Part shown: positions 9,547-19,421 of the stretch, piece after piece
How the letters are laid out: every line of letters begins with the position of its first letter
Position numbering within the stretch: position 1 is the stretch's first letter
Source of the DNA: an uncultured Verrucomicrobia subdivision 3 bacterium
GTDB lineage: Bacteria > Verrucomicrobiota > Verrucomicrobiae > Limisphaerales > UBA11358
Direction: 5' to 3'
Assembly (NCBI GenBank): GCA_903921455.1
Contig: CAIXPZ010000206.1
Coordinates: 31,225 to 95,224 of the forward strand
DNA: 64,000 nucleotides
Notes under the pieces: generated by a model
The model's database searches: none
What the model saw: only the letters and a program-made list of their open reading frames with translations
What the model was told of the DNA's origin: nothing
Position numbers and translations under genes: made by a program

Positions 9547-11091
9547 ATGAAATTGATTTCCAAACCACTGTTCGGGCTGTGTGCCGTTGCGGCTGGCACC
9601 GCCGTCATTCTATCCGTTTCGCATCTCACCAGTTGGGGACGCGAAGGCGGTTCGCCTGCTTTCAACGTCTCGGCCACCCCCATCAACCGCGACGCGCGGC
9701 TGGGCACCAGCTTTGCGCCCATCGTCAAGAAAGTCGCGCCGAGCGTCGTCAACATCTATTCCACCCGCTTCATCAAGGAGCGACCCATGCGCAACCCGCT
9801 GATGAACGATCCGTTCTTCCGCCAGTTCTTCGGCAATCAATTTCAAGGCGATGGCCGCGAGCGCACGCGCAAGGAGCAAAGCCTCGGCTCCGGCGTCATC
9901 GTTTCGCCGGACGGTTATATTCTGACGGCCAATCATGTCGTTGCCGATGCGGATGAAATCCAGGTCGCGGTCCCTGGCAATAAAAATGAATTCAACGCCA
10001 AGATCATCGGCCGCGACGAATTGACCGATGTGGCCGTTCTGAAAATCCAGTCGGCCAACAATCTCCCGGCCGTTACGCTGGCCGACAGCGAGCAGCTTGA
10101 AGTCGGTGACGTCGTGCTCGCCCTGGGCAATCCTTTTGGCATCAGTCGCAAGGATCAGGTTCCTTCGCCTTCCGTCTCGATGGGGATTGTCAGTGCGCTC
10201 GGCCGCAACGGGCTGCCGGGCTTCAACCAGTATCAAAATTTCATCCAGACCGACGCCGCCATCAACCCCGGCAATTCCGGCGGCGCGCTGGTGGACGTGG
10301 AAGGCCGGCTCATCGGCATCAACACCGCCATCGTCAGTCCCAGCGGCGGCAACAACGGCATCGGCTTCGCCGTGCCGATCAACATGGCGCGCAATGTCCT
10401 TGAGCGGCTCGTCAGCGGCGGCAAAGTCACGCGCGGTTATCTCGGCATCGTGCCGCAGGACGTTGACGCCGACCTCGCCAAGCAGTTCAATCTGCCCACC
10501 CAAAGCGGCGCGCTCGTCGGCGACGTGATGCCCGAAACCCCCGCGGCCAAGGCGGGTCTGAAATCCGGCGATGTGATTGTGGCCATCAACGGCAAGCCGA
10601 TCGAGGACGCCCACGGCTTGCAACTCACGGTTTCGCAGATCAGCCCCGGCTCGTCCGTGGCGGTGAAAATCATCCGCAACGGTTTTAATAAGACCCTGAA
10701 CGTCACGCTCGCCGAACTTCCCGGCAGCGAAATCGCCGGCGGCAATCCGGATAATACCGACGCCGGCCCCGGCATGGCGGATGCGTTGGACGGCGTGACC
10801 GTGGCCGATCTCGAACCGTCGGTCCGCGAACAGCTCCGCGTTCCCGCCGCCATCCATGGCGCGCTGGTTTCCGAAGTGAGCAATGAATCCAATTCCGCCG
10901 ATGCCGGCCTCCAGCCCAACGACCTCATCGTGGAGATCAATCATCAGCCCGTCACCAGCGCCGAGGACGCCGTGCGTTTGTGCAAAGCCGCGCGCGGCGA
11001 GCACATCCTCGTCAAAATCTGGCGGCGCCTGGACAACTTCGCCGGCACGCGCTTCTTGAGCGTGGACAACACCAAGCGCGAGAAAAAGTAA
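9547..11091 (+). CDS. HtrA/DegP-type serine protease with two PDZ domains
   Basis: 514 residues from ATG 9547, chosen because MKLISKPLFGLCAVAAGTAVIL is a normal membrane/export signal. The trypsin-like domain carries the triad: His in LTANHVVADADE, Asp in DELTDVAVLKIQ and Ser in NPGNSGGALVD. Two PDZ domains follow (about 300-390 with RGYLGIVPQDVD, and 410-505 with AGLQPNDLIVEIN). The family degrades or refolds misfolded envelope proteins. Placed right after an FKBP chaperone and before a J protein, so this is a quality-control neighbourhood. Confidence 0.96.
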   Translation: MKLISKPLFGLCAVAAGTAVILSVSHLTSWGREGGSPAFNVSATPINRDARLGTSFAPIVKKVAPSVVNIYSTRFIKERPMRNPLMNDPFFRQFFGNQFQGDGRERTRKEQSLGSGVIVSPDGYILTANHVVADADEIQVAVPGNKNEFNAKIIGRDELTDVAVLKIQSANNLPAVTLADSEQLEVGDVVLALGNPFGISRKDQVPSPSVSMGIVSALGRNGLPGFNQYQNFIQTDAAINPGNSGGALVDVEGRLIGINTAIVSPSGGNNGIGFAVPINMARNVLERLVSGGKVTRGYLGIVPQDVDADLAKQFNLPTQSGALVGDVMPETPAAKAGLKSGDVIVAINGKPIEDAHGLQLTVSQISPGSSVAVKIIRNGFNKTLNVTLAELPGSEIAGGNPDNTDAGPGMADALDGVTVADLEPSVREQLRVPAAIHGALVSEVSNESNSADAGLQPNDLIVEINHQPVTSAEDAVRLCKAARGEHILVKIWRRLDNFAGTRFLSVDNTKREKK

Positions 11092-11092
11092 C

Positions 11093-11207
11093 CCGCTAAA
11101 TCGTTTAAGCTTCGGATCGTTCAAGCGTGAAATGCGAATTGCTTTTCGCATTTCACGCTTTATTGTCCAAATCACGATTTAACCGTTTAACGATCCAACG
11201 ATCCACC
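11093..11207. repeat. Octamer-like iterations around a terminator hairpin
   Basis: On both sides of the hairpin at 11123-11160 the sequence iterates a degenerate 8-9 bp unit: CGCTAAAT, CGTTTAAG, CTTCGGAT, CGTTCAAG before it (11095-11124) and CGATTTAAC, CGTTTAA, CGATCCAA, CGATCCAC after it (11174-11207). Confidence 0.5.
11123..11164. terminator. Long perfect hairpin after the HtrA gene
   Basis: A 16-bp perfect inverted repeat, 11123-11138 against 11145-11160, with a 6-nt loop and a short TATT tail. It lies 31 bp after the HtrA stop and 55 bp before the J-protein gene. Stability suggests a terminator even though the T-tract is short. Confidence 0.7.
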
Positions 11208-11215
11208 GAAACCCG

Positions 11216-12154
11216 ATGGCCGCCCAATACAAAGATTATTACCAGACCCTCGGCGTGCCGCGCACCGCGACCGCCGATGAGCTGAAGAAATCCTTCCGCA
11301 AGCTCGCGCGCGAATTCCATCCCGATGTCGCTAAGGACAAGAAGAAGGCCGAGGAGAAATTCAAGGAGATCAACGAGGCTTACGAGGTGCTCTCCGATCC
11401 CGACAAGCGCAAGAAATACGACGAGCTCGGCGCGAACTGGAAGTCCGGCGCGGAATTTCGTCCGCCGCCCGGCGCCGGCGGCTTCGGTGGCGGCCAGCCC
11501 TTTCGCGGCGGCCGGCCGATGAGCAGCGAGGATTTCTCGACGCATTTCGGCGGCACCGGTTTCAGCGATTTCTTCGAACAGATGTTCGGCGGCCAGCGGC
11601 GCGGCGGGTTCGGCGGGCGGGGCGGGTTTGCCGAGGAAGAACCGGCGGCGGAGGCAAGCCGCGACATCGAGGGCGACATCCTGGTCACGCTCGAAGAGGC
11701 CAAGCGCGGCTCGCTGCGCACCGTCACGGTGCGGCGCGAAAACCGCACCGACTCGCATCAGGTCAAGATTCCGGCGGGCATCACCGAGGGCCAGAAGCTC
11801 CGCATCGCCGGGCGCGGCGAACACGGCGGCGATTTATATCTCCGCGTGCGGCTCGCCAAGCATCCTGATTTCGAGGTGGACGGCCACAACCTCATCTACG
11901 AACTTGAACTCGCGCCCTGGGAAGCCGCGCTCGGCGCGGAGATTGCCGTGCCGACGCTCGATGGCAAGGTGAACATCAAAATTCCCGCCGGCACCGCCAG
12001 CGGTCAGAAGTTTCGCGTGCGCGGTCGCGGCTTGGGCAAAACCGGCGACCTTCATATCACCGTCAAAATCGTCGTGCCCGAACATATTTCCGACGCACAG
12101 AAAAAATTGTGGGAGCAGCTCGCGAAGGAATCGAAGTTCAATCCCCGCGATTGA
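11216..12154 (+). CDS. CbpA-like J-domain co-chaperone
   Basis: 312 residues. The J domain (residues 5-70) has the invariant HPD in REFHPDVAKDKK. A Gly/Phe-rich linker (about 80-145) follows, then two beta-sandwich substrate-binding domains (DILVTLEEAKRGSLRTV and IYELELAPWEAALGAEI, with IKIPAGTASGQKFRVRGRG). There is no cysteine-rich zinc domain, which makes it class II (CbpA/DjlA type) and distinct from the true DnaJ at 56832. It stimulates the ATPase of an Hsp70 partner that is not in this window. Confidence 0.93.
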   Translation: MAAQYKDYYQTLGVPRTATADELKKSFRKLAREFHPDVAKDKKKAEEKFKEINEAYEVLSDPDKRKKYDELGANWKSGAEFRPPPGAGGFGGGQPFRGGRPMSSEDFSTHFGGTGFSDFFEQMFGGQRRGGFGGRGGFAEEEPAAEASRDIEGDILVTLEEAKRGSLRTVTVRRENRTDSHQVKIPAGITEGQKLRIAGRGEHGGDLYLRVRLAKHPDFEVDGHNLIYELELAPWEAALGAEIAVPTLDGKVNIKIPAGTASGQKFRVRGRGLGKTGDLHITVKIVVPEHISDAQKKLWEQLAKESKFNPRD

Positions 12155-12232
12155 GACCGGCCGCCGGCGGCCGGGTTCGGAACCGTGTCTTGGCGGTTCA
12201 CCGAGGTACGGGGGAGAAACTTGGGCGCGATT
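12155..12232. other. Spacer with an 18-bp GC-only palindrome after the J-protein gene
   Basis: 12157-12174 is a perfect palindrome made only of G and C (CCGGCCGCC/GGCGGCCGG), starting 2 bp after the stop codon. It has no T-tract. It could end or protect the transcript; no other feature seen. Confidence 0.5.
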
Positions 12233-12486
12233 TTGTCTCACTAAATCGCATTAGTGTCGCTCCCGGTTGCGTGGTAGAGACACTAGAACGCGTTCGGGAG
12301 CCACAAAATCGCACCGTTGAAGCACGACAACGCATCCAAGTGACACTGAAACACGTTCGAGTGCGACTGCAACGCGTTATCGAGTGACTCGGAGGCAATA
12401 AAGTCGCTCCCAAACGCGTTCAAGTGTCTCTATAACGTATGCAAGTGTCACTAAAACGCGATTTAGTGCCAACAAAATGCGTTTTG
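12233..12486. repeat. Degenerate 21-bp tandem array, about 12 units
   Basis: Units start with GTG(T/A)C and read approximately GTGTCACTAAAACGCGTTCAA. Starts are at 12233, 12254, 12279, 12300, 12322, 12340, 12361, 12384, (one unit blurred), 12424, 12445 and 12466; the last three are exactly 21 bp apart. It lies in a 603-bp gap between the J-protein and serpin genes. Read in some frames it gives a seven-residue repeat (ERV.., TLERVRE), but no start, ribosome site or long frame supports a gene. It is not a CRISPR: there are no unique spacers. Confidence 0.8.
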
Positions 12487-12757
12487 TAACGAAGATAACC
12501 GGCCTAAAATCGTAACAACCGACTAAAATTAAACATTTTATGCGGGAAATAGCGTCTTTCCCGGTTGATGAGCCCATTTCCTCGTTGCCATGTGGGCTGG
12601 GCGGCGCAGACTGACGTTTGCGGGGGCTGGTTTGACGGCCAACAAGCGGTTTGTCTGCGAAAAAAGCCCGCTGCTGGCATCGGGCGTGACAAATAAGTGG
12701 AGTTGGGGCAATGTTCAGACTCATCTGACGGAGTGGTCAGGGATGGAGATTTTGTTT
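12487..12757. other. AT-rich upstream region of the serpin gene
   Basis: A locally AT-rich stretch (about 12487-12560) follows the array. No gene is supported. The region probably holds the serpin promoter but I cannot pick convincing -35 and -10 boxes. GGAG at 12745-12748 is the likely ribosome binding site for ATG 12758. Confidence 0.4.
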
Positions 12758-13966
12758 ATGAAACTAAACTTTGGCCGGCTGCTGCGGCTGGCCAGCTTCG
12801 TGTGTTTTTCCGGCAATCTAACGGCGCAGACGGATCTGCCCAAACTGGCCGCCGCCAACAACGCGTTCGCTTTCAAACTGTTGAAGCAACTCAACGCCGA
12901 CCACCCGGGCGGCAACCTGTTCGTTTCGCCCTACTCGGCGGCGACGGTCTTGCAGATGGCGGCGAATGGCGCGGGCGGCCAGACGAAGCAGGAAATGCAG
13001 GAGGTTCTGGAAACGACCGGTCTGGCGCCGGCAGCGCTCGCGGCCGCCAGTCAGGCGGCCAGAGGTATCCTCAATGCCAAAGACACCAACCTCATTCTCA
13101 CCACGGCCAATGCGCTGTGGTATCGGCAGGGGTCCAGCATCAAATCGGGCTTTCTGGTAGCGAATCAAACGGTGTTTTCGTCCACCCTCATGCCGCTTGA
13201 TTTCAGCAACGTGCCCGCCGCCGAGCGCCTCGTCAACCAGTGGGCCAGCGACCAGACCCGCGGGCGCATCACCGGCATCGCCGACGGCCTGATCACGCCT
13301 GCCACGGATTTGATTCTGGCGACCGCGATTTATTTCAAAGGCGCCTGGCTCGATCCCTTTGACCAGCAGCTGACGAAGCCGCGTTCCTTTCATCCCGCTG
13401 CCGGCGCGGCGAAGCGGGTGCCGATGATGGAGTTGTCCCAGCAGTTCCAGTATCGCCAAGGCTCCGGCTATCAGGCCGTGCGGCTGCCTTACATGGGTGG
13501 CGATCTGGCGATGTATGTTTTCCTGCCCGACCCCGGTTCCAGTCCGGCCCGGCTGGGGCAAATCATGAACGGCGACAAGTGGCGGCGCGTGACGATGCCG
13601 GGTTTCCACGAGCGCGAAGGCACGGTGGTGCTGCCGAAATTCAAGCTGGAGCAGACGCTGGAACTGAACTCGCCGCTCCAGTCGCTCGGCATGAAAACGG
13701 CCTTTCGACCCAAGGCGGCGGATTTTTCCGGCATGTTCAGTGACGCGCATTTCATTTCCGCCGTGGTGCAAAAAGCCTTTGTGGAAGTGGGCGAAACCGG
13801 CACGGAAGCGGCGGCGGTAACATTGGTGTTGAGCGAAGCGCCTTCAGCCGTAGTTATGAATCCGCCACCGCCGTTTGAACTGACGGTGGACCGGCCGTTT
13901 CTGTTCGCCATTGTGGATGCGCGCAGCGAAATGATTTTGTTCCTGGGCGTGGTGAATCAGTTGTAG
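12758..13966 (+). CDS. Secreted serpin (serine protease inhibitor family)
   Basis: 402 residues from ATG 12758, chosen because GGAG lies 9 bp upstream and MKLNFGRLLRLASFVCFSGNLTAQ is a signal peptide; ATG 12743 adds five residues. The serpin fold is clear: NNAFAFKLLKQL, NLFVSPYSAATVLQMAANGAGG, LILATAIYFKGAW, and FPTerm-like VDRPFLFAIVD near the end. The reactive-loop hinge reads GETGTEAAAVT, matching the inhibitory consensus GTEAAAAT with small residues at P12-P9. Counting from the hinge puts P1 near Pro-Ser in SEAPSAVV, which I cannot fix safely. It lies near the HtrA protease gene, but its target is unknown. Confidence 0.94.
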   Translation: MKLNFGRLLRLASFVCFSGNLTAQTDLPKLAAANNAFAFKLLKQLNADHPGGNLFVSPYSAATVLQMAANGAGGQTKQEMQEVLETTGLAPAALAAASQAARGILNAKDTNLILTTANALWYRQGSSIKSGFLVANQTVFSSTLMPLDFSNVPAAERLVNQWASDQTRGRITGIADGLITPATDLILATAIYFKGAWLDPFDQQLTKPRSFHPAAGAAKRVPMMELSQQFQYRQGSGYQAVRLPYMGGDLAMYVFLPDPGSSPARLGQIMNGDKWRRVTMPGFHEREGTVVLPKFKLEQTLELNSPLQSLGMKTAFRPKAADFSGMFSDAHFISAVVQKAFVEVGETGTEAAAVTLVLSEAPSAVVMNPPPPFELTVDRPFLFAIVDARSEMILFLGVVNQL

Positions 13967-14073
13967 CACCTTTTGGCCGAGCGCCGTCTGTTTTTTATTC
14001 CCAATGGCGGTGCGCCGCCGCTGCGCCGCTACGCCGGAATTGACCCGTTGGTTCATCAGCCTTAACTTCCCGC

Positions 14074-14334
14074 ATGGCGAACGCCAAAAAAACCAAACGC
14101 AAGGCCGCGCTACTCGGCGTCGGGCTGGATTCCGACGGCCACAAACGCGTCACCCGGGGCGATAATTTTCTCCTCGTCGGCGGCACGCAGGAGACCCATG
14201 AGGTCATGACCGAGAAGACCATCAAGCTCAACGAGAAGCTCAAGGCGCGCGGCAAACAGCTCGACACCGTCAGCCGCGAGGAATTCGACGACATCGCCCA
14301 TGAGGTCGGGCTGAAGAAGCTTCCCGTCAAGTAA
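14074..14334 (+). CDS. Conserved-looking small basic protein of unknown function
   Basis: 86 residues, Lys-rich, with an N-terminal MANAKKTKRKAALLGVGLD and a helical middle (KTIKLNEKLKARGKQLD). It reads well as protein: it has an internal regular pattern and ends 6 bp before the photolyase gene, with which it is probably co-transcribed. I do not recognise a family and assign no function. Confidence 0.7.
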   Translation: MANAKKTKRKAALLGVGLDSDGHKRVTRGDNFLLVGGTQETHEVMTEKTIKLNEKLKARGKQLDTVSREEFDDIAHEVGLKKLPVK

Positions 14335-14340
14335 TCCGCC

Positions 14341-15755
<1,415 letters not shown>

Positions 15756-15759
<4 letters not shown>

Positions 15760-16376
15760 GCCTTCGTCAAATCCACGAAGTTCTTCAGCAGTTGCAGGCC
15801 GACCTTCTGGCTTTTCTCCGGATGGAACTGCGTGGCGAAGACATTGTCGCGCCAGACGGACGAGGCGAAGTTGTCGCCGTAATCCGTGCGCGTGGCGACG
15901 ATGGCATCGTCCACCGGCTGCGGATAAAAGCTGTGCACGAAATAAACGTAGCTGCCGCTGGCGATGCCGCGATAGAGCGGGCAATCGGTCTTCACGATCT
16001 CCAGCTGGTTCCAGCCGATCTGCGGAATCTTGTGGCCGGGCTTGGCGGTGAAGCGGACCACTTTGCCCTCAAACACGCCGAGACCGGCGGCGCAGGAATT
16101 GAATTCTTCGCTCTTCTCGAACAGCGCCTGATAGCCGACGCAGATGCCGAGAAAAGGTTTGCCGGTCTTGATGAAATCCTTTGCCGCTTCGAGCAGTTCC
16201 TGTTTGCGGAGCGCGTTGATGCAGTCGTCGAACGCGCCGACGCCGGGCAGCACGAGGCCGCGCGCGTCGCCGATCTCCTCGGGGCGCTGCACGAGGCGCA
16301 CGTCCGCGCCAACCTTGAGCAGCGACTTATGGACGCTGCGGAGGTTGCCGGAGCCGTAATCAAGCAAAGCAATCAC
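15756..16376 (-). CDS. hisH: Imidazole glycerol phosphate synthase, glutamine amidotransferase subunit
   Basis: 206 residues from GTG 16376. HisH hydrolyses glutamine and passes ammonia to HisF in histidine synthesis. The start IALLDYGSGNLRSV is diagnostic; the nucleophile Cys is in GICVGYQALF and the His/Glu pair in QFHPEKSQKVG. No hisF or other his gene is in the window, so it is a detached his gene. Only a short iterated repeat separates it from the upstream reductase gene. Confidence 0.95.
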
Positions 16377-16388
16377 GCGATTATTCTA

Positions 16389-16421
16389 GCCACAGATGAA
16401 ACCCAGAGAAACACAGATTTT
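16389..16421. repeat. Short iterated repeat (CACAGAT type)
   Basis: The spacer between two genes reads as three degenerate 10-11 bp units, CACAGATGAAA, CCCAGAGAAA, CACAGATTTT (16391-16421). It resembles the iterated repeats at 38969-39000 in style but not in sequence. Confidence 0.6.
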
Positions 16422-16423
16422 GT

Positions 16424-17341
16424 TCAGGCGGGCAGGGGAACCTTGCGGACGCGGGCGGCAAAATCGTCCACTTCCTCCAGCTTTTCAAAGCCGACGTTCA
16501 GCACATCCACGCAGCCGAGGCCGAGAACAAATTTCACCGATTCATCGCGGCGCGCGTCGTCATTGCGCAGGCGGCCCTCGCCGATGAGTTTCATACCCAC
16601 GACGCCTTTGCCGGCGGCGTGTAGTTTCTGGAGCACTGGCACGACGGCTTCCGGCGGGCCGTCCATGCTCATGCCGTAGGGATTGATGCGGGTGTGGACG
16701 GATTCCACCCAGGGTTCGGCGGCAGCGGCCTCCAGGGCGGCGAGCGAATGGCAGGAAACGCCAAGCGCGCGGATTTTCCCCTCCGCCTTGAGCTTCGACA
16801 ACGTCTCCATCTGCGAGCGCAGTTGCTCCGGCCAGTCCGGCGCGGTGACGCAATGGAGCAGCAGCAGATCAAGATAATCCGTCTTCAGCTCCTTCAGGAA
16901 ACGCGCCACGACAATGTCGGCGGCGGGACGTTCGGGTTCGGGAATGCCCCCATGGTTCCACCAAATCTTGCTGATGAGATTATATTTCTCGCGCGGAATC
17001 CCCGCCAACGCGGGGGGCAGATAGGTGTGCGAACCGTAAAGATCGGCCAGATCGTAAGTGCGGACGCCGCGTTCGTAGGCATCGCGGAGCAGGTGCTGGA
17101 AGGGTTCCCGCCCCTTGCGCGTCTGGTTGGACTGGCGGTTGCCGCCGCGCATTCCCGTGCCCATGCAGACGCGCGAGAATTTTAATTCCGTCCGGCCGAG
17201 TGGCACCAGAGCGTAGGGATCAAATGTTTTTGCCTGCGCGCTGTCCGCCGCGCCGAGTTGAGCGCCGAGTTGAGCGCCGACCAAAACGCCGCCGACGCCA
17301 AGGGCGGATTTTTTCAGGAATGCGCGACGCTGGATCTTCAT
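16424..17341 (-). CDS. Tat-exported aldo/keto reductase
   Basis: 305 residues from ATG 17341. The N-terminus MKIQRRAFLKKSALGVGGVL is a twin-arginine signal (RRAFLKK). The mature part is an aldo/keto reductase TIM barrel with TYDLADLYGSH (Asp and Tyr), LISKIWW (Lys) and LLLLHCVTAPDW (His). The family reduces carbonyls with NAD(P)H; a Tat signal suggests the folded, cofactor-loaded enzyme is exported. The start codon overlaps the rlmN stop in an ATGA, so the genes are coupled. Confidence 0.88.
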   Translation of the reverse strand: MKIQRRAFLKKSALGVGGVLVGAQLGAQLGAADSAQAKTFDPYALVPLGRTELKFSRVCMGTGMRGGNRQSNQTRKGREPFQHLLRDAYERGVRTYDLADLYGSHTYLPPALAGIPREKYNLISKIWWNHGGIPEPERPAADIVVARFLKELKTDYLDLLLLHCVTAPDWPEQLRSQMETLSKLKAEGKIRALGVSCHSLAALEAAAAEPWVESVHTRINPYGMSMDGPPEAVVPVLQKLHAAGKGVVGMKLIGEGRLRNDDARRDESVKFVLGLGCVDVLNVGFEKLEEVDDFAARVRKVPLPA

Positions 17342-18450
17342 GACTGGGGCGATTCTGCCAAGGCGCGTTCCGTCTTCAAGCGCAATTGTCCGCAGGCTGC
17401 GTCGATGTCGCCGCCTTTTTCGCGGCGGAGGGTGGCGGTGACGCCGAGTTTCTCCAGCGCCGCCAGAAAGCGTTCGCACACTTCTTCGGCGGGACGATGC
17501 CACGGCAAGTCTTCGACCTTGTTGTAGGGAATCAGGTTGACCTTGGCGTAAAGCCGGTTGGCGAGCGCGGCGAGCGGGCGCGTCTGTTCCAGCGAATCAT
17601 TGATGCCGGCGATCAAAATATATTCCAGCGTGATCATCCGGCCTTTCAGCTTCTGATAGTCCTCGCACGCGGCGGTGAGTTCGCTGAGCGGATATTTCTT
17701 GTTCACCGGCATGATGCGGTTGCGAACTTCATCCGTCGCGCCGTGAAGCGAAATGGCGAGGCGGAATTGCATCGGCTCGACGGCGAGCTTGCGGATCTGC
17801 GGCGCCAGGCCGCTGGTGGAAATGGTGATGCGGCGCGCGCCGATGCCGCCGCCCCACGGGGCGTTGAGGGTTTTCAGCGCCTGGATCAAGTTGTCGTAGT
17901 TGGCGAGCGGTTCGCCCATGCCCATGACGACGATGTTGTTGACGACGCGGTCCGCGGCGGGTTCCAGACTTTCTTCCTTGGGTTGCGCGGCGTGCCAGCG
18001 TTCGACGGCGAGAATCTGCTCAATGATTTCGTGGACGCCGAGATTGCGCTTCCAGCCTTCGAGGCCGCTGGCGCAAAATTTACAGCCGTAGGCGCAGCCG
18101 ACCTGCGTGGAGATGCACAGTGTGTGGCGGTCGCTGGCCTCGCCATAGAGCGCGGGGTTGGCGGGGATCAAAACGCTTTCGATGAAAGCGCCGTCGGCCA
18201 GCTGCCAGAGAAATTTTTGGGTGGTGTCGCTGGCGCCCTGTTTGCGGGCGAGTTCGAGGGTCGAGAGGGAAAAGCTTTCGCGCAATTTTCCGCGCAGGGC
18301 TTTCGAGAGGTTGCTCATCTCATCCCAGGCGGTGGCGCGGCGGGCGTAAAGCCAGTCGAGCAGCTGGGTGACGCGGAAGGCGGGCTCGTTCCACAGTTTG
18401 AACTGCGCTTCCAGTTCTTCGCGGGTCAGGGATTTGATGTCGGTCAGCAC
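17338..18450 (-). CDS. rlmN: Dual-specificity RNA methyltransferase RlmN (23S A2503 / tRNA A37)
   Basis: 370 residues from GTG 18450. This is a radical SAM enzyme with the CxxxCxxC iron-sulfur motif in GCAYGCKFCASG, the GMGEPLANYDN segment, and ISTSGLAPQI typical of RlmN. The C-terminal part holds NLIPYNKVEDLPW and a Cys (DAACGQLR) near the end that acts in the mechanism. It makes C2-methyladenosine in 23S rRNA and some tRNAs. It is coupled to the downstream reductase by a 4-bp overlap. Confidence 0.96.
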   Translation of the reverse strand: MLTDIKSLTREELEAQFKLWNEPAFRVTQLLDWLYARRATAWDEMSNLSKALRGKLRESFSLSTLELARKQGASDTTQKFLWQLADGAFIESVLIPANPALYGEASDRHTLCISTQVGCAYGCKFCASGLEGWKRNLGVHEIIEQILAVERWHAAQPKEESLEPAADRVVNNIVVMGMGEPLANYDNLIQALKTLNAPWGGGIGARRITISTSGLAPQIRKLAVEPMQFRLAISLHGATDEVRNRIMPVNKKYPLSELTAACEDYQKLKGRMITLEYILIAGINDSLEQTRPLAALANRLYAKVNLIPYNKVEDLPWHRPAEEVCERFLAALEKLGVTATLRREKGGDIDAACGQLRLKTERALAESPQS

Positions 18451-18500
18451 AGGGGCAAGATAACCGACAGCAGCGGGGTTGAAAGCGAAAGAATGCGCGG

Positions 18501-19289
18501 CTAATTGCCGCCCGCGCCTTTGATGGATTGTTGCATGCGCCGCAGGTCCAGCAAATCATCGTTGCTGTAAGAACGCTGGCCGAGTGACAGCGCATTTTTT
18601 GCCGCGCGCCATTTCCAGCGTTCCGCATGGCCATCGGCGAAGGTGAGGTTGCCGCCCTGCTGGTGGCGATCGGCGGGAATGTCCAGCCAGTAGGTTGACC
18701 AGTAAGGATAGTCGGCCGGAATGACGCCAAAGGTGGAATCCCAAATGTCATTCTCGTCCGTGTCAATGAAGACGAACAGGGACGTTGGCACTTTGATTTC
18801 CGAGCATTTCCGAAAATGATTGTCGGCGGCGCAATTCGCGCTGTTGCTCATATTATAGCTGCGCTTGCGTTGAATCTGCGGGAATCCGTCCACGGTGGAA
18901 TGGTCGGACGGGCAATGGTAGATCGCGGCGTTCTGATTGTAGAGGAAGAGGAGCGAGGTGGCGGCGGTGATTTCATTCGTATCCAGGGGGGCCAGGCCGC
19001 GACACCAGGTCATTTGGTCTTCGCTGGTGGGACCCGTGGGGGAGTTGGTCGTGCCCATGTCCACGGAATAAACAAAATTGTTGGGTGTGATCACATCGCC
19101 GTTGTCATGCGCATACATCTGCCAGCACAACTGCAATTGCTTGAGATTGTTTAGGCAAACAATGGTATACGCGCGCTGCTTGGCCTGGCTCAGGGCCGGC
19201 AGCAGCAGCGCCGCGAGAATGCCGATGATGGCGATCACCACCAGCAGTTCAACCAGCGTAAATCCCCGTTTGTTCGTCTGAATGCACAT
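18501..19289 (-). CDS. Prepilin-like secreted protein with type IV pilin signal (first of a pair)
   Basis: 262 residues from ATG 19289. After TNKRG comes the type III signal [28 protein letters not shown], a prepilin peptidase site (G^F) with the conserved Glu at +5. Further on come [19 protein letters not shown] and the C-terminal [13 protein letters not shown] box, which is common in large planctomycete and verrucomicrobial paralog families (DUF1559-like). Such proteins are often orphan pseudopilins; the function is unknown. A paralog lies directly upstream. Confidence 0.88.
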   Translation of the reverse strand: MCIQTNKRGFTLVELLVVIAIIGILAALLLPALSQAKQRAYTIVCLNNLKQLQLCWQMYAHDNGDVITPNNFVYSVDMGTTNSPTGPTSEDQMTWCRGLAPLDTNEITAATSLLFLYNQNAAIYHCPSDHSTVDGFPQIQRKRSYNMSNSANCAADNHFRKCSEIKVPTSLFVFIDTDENDIWDSTFGVIPADYPYWSTYWLDIPADRHQQGGNLTFADGHAERWKWRAAKNALSLGQRSYSNDDLLDLRRMQQSIKGAGGN

Positions 19290-19421
19290 GGCTTGGTCAG
19301 CTCCTTTACAATACCTACACAGCAAAAAAATGCCACTGGAAACCAGCAGCGTAATCGCCCGCGATGATGGTTCTTTGGCGAGGACGAAGGTAATTCCAAG
19401 TCGGCAGCTGGGCGGGAACGG

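Noticed and set aside
9610..11175. Minus-strand open frame of 521 residues over the HtrA gene
   Set aside because: Antisense shadow; the HtrA triad and PDZ domains fix the real strand.
12233..12486. Possible CRISPR array
   Set aside because: Units are degenerate and directly adjacent with no unique spacers, and no cas gene is in the window.
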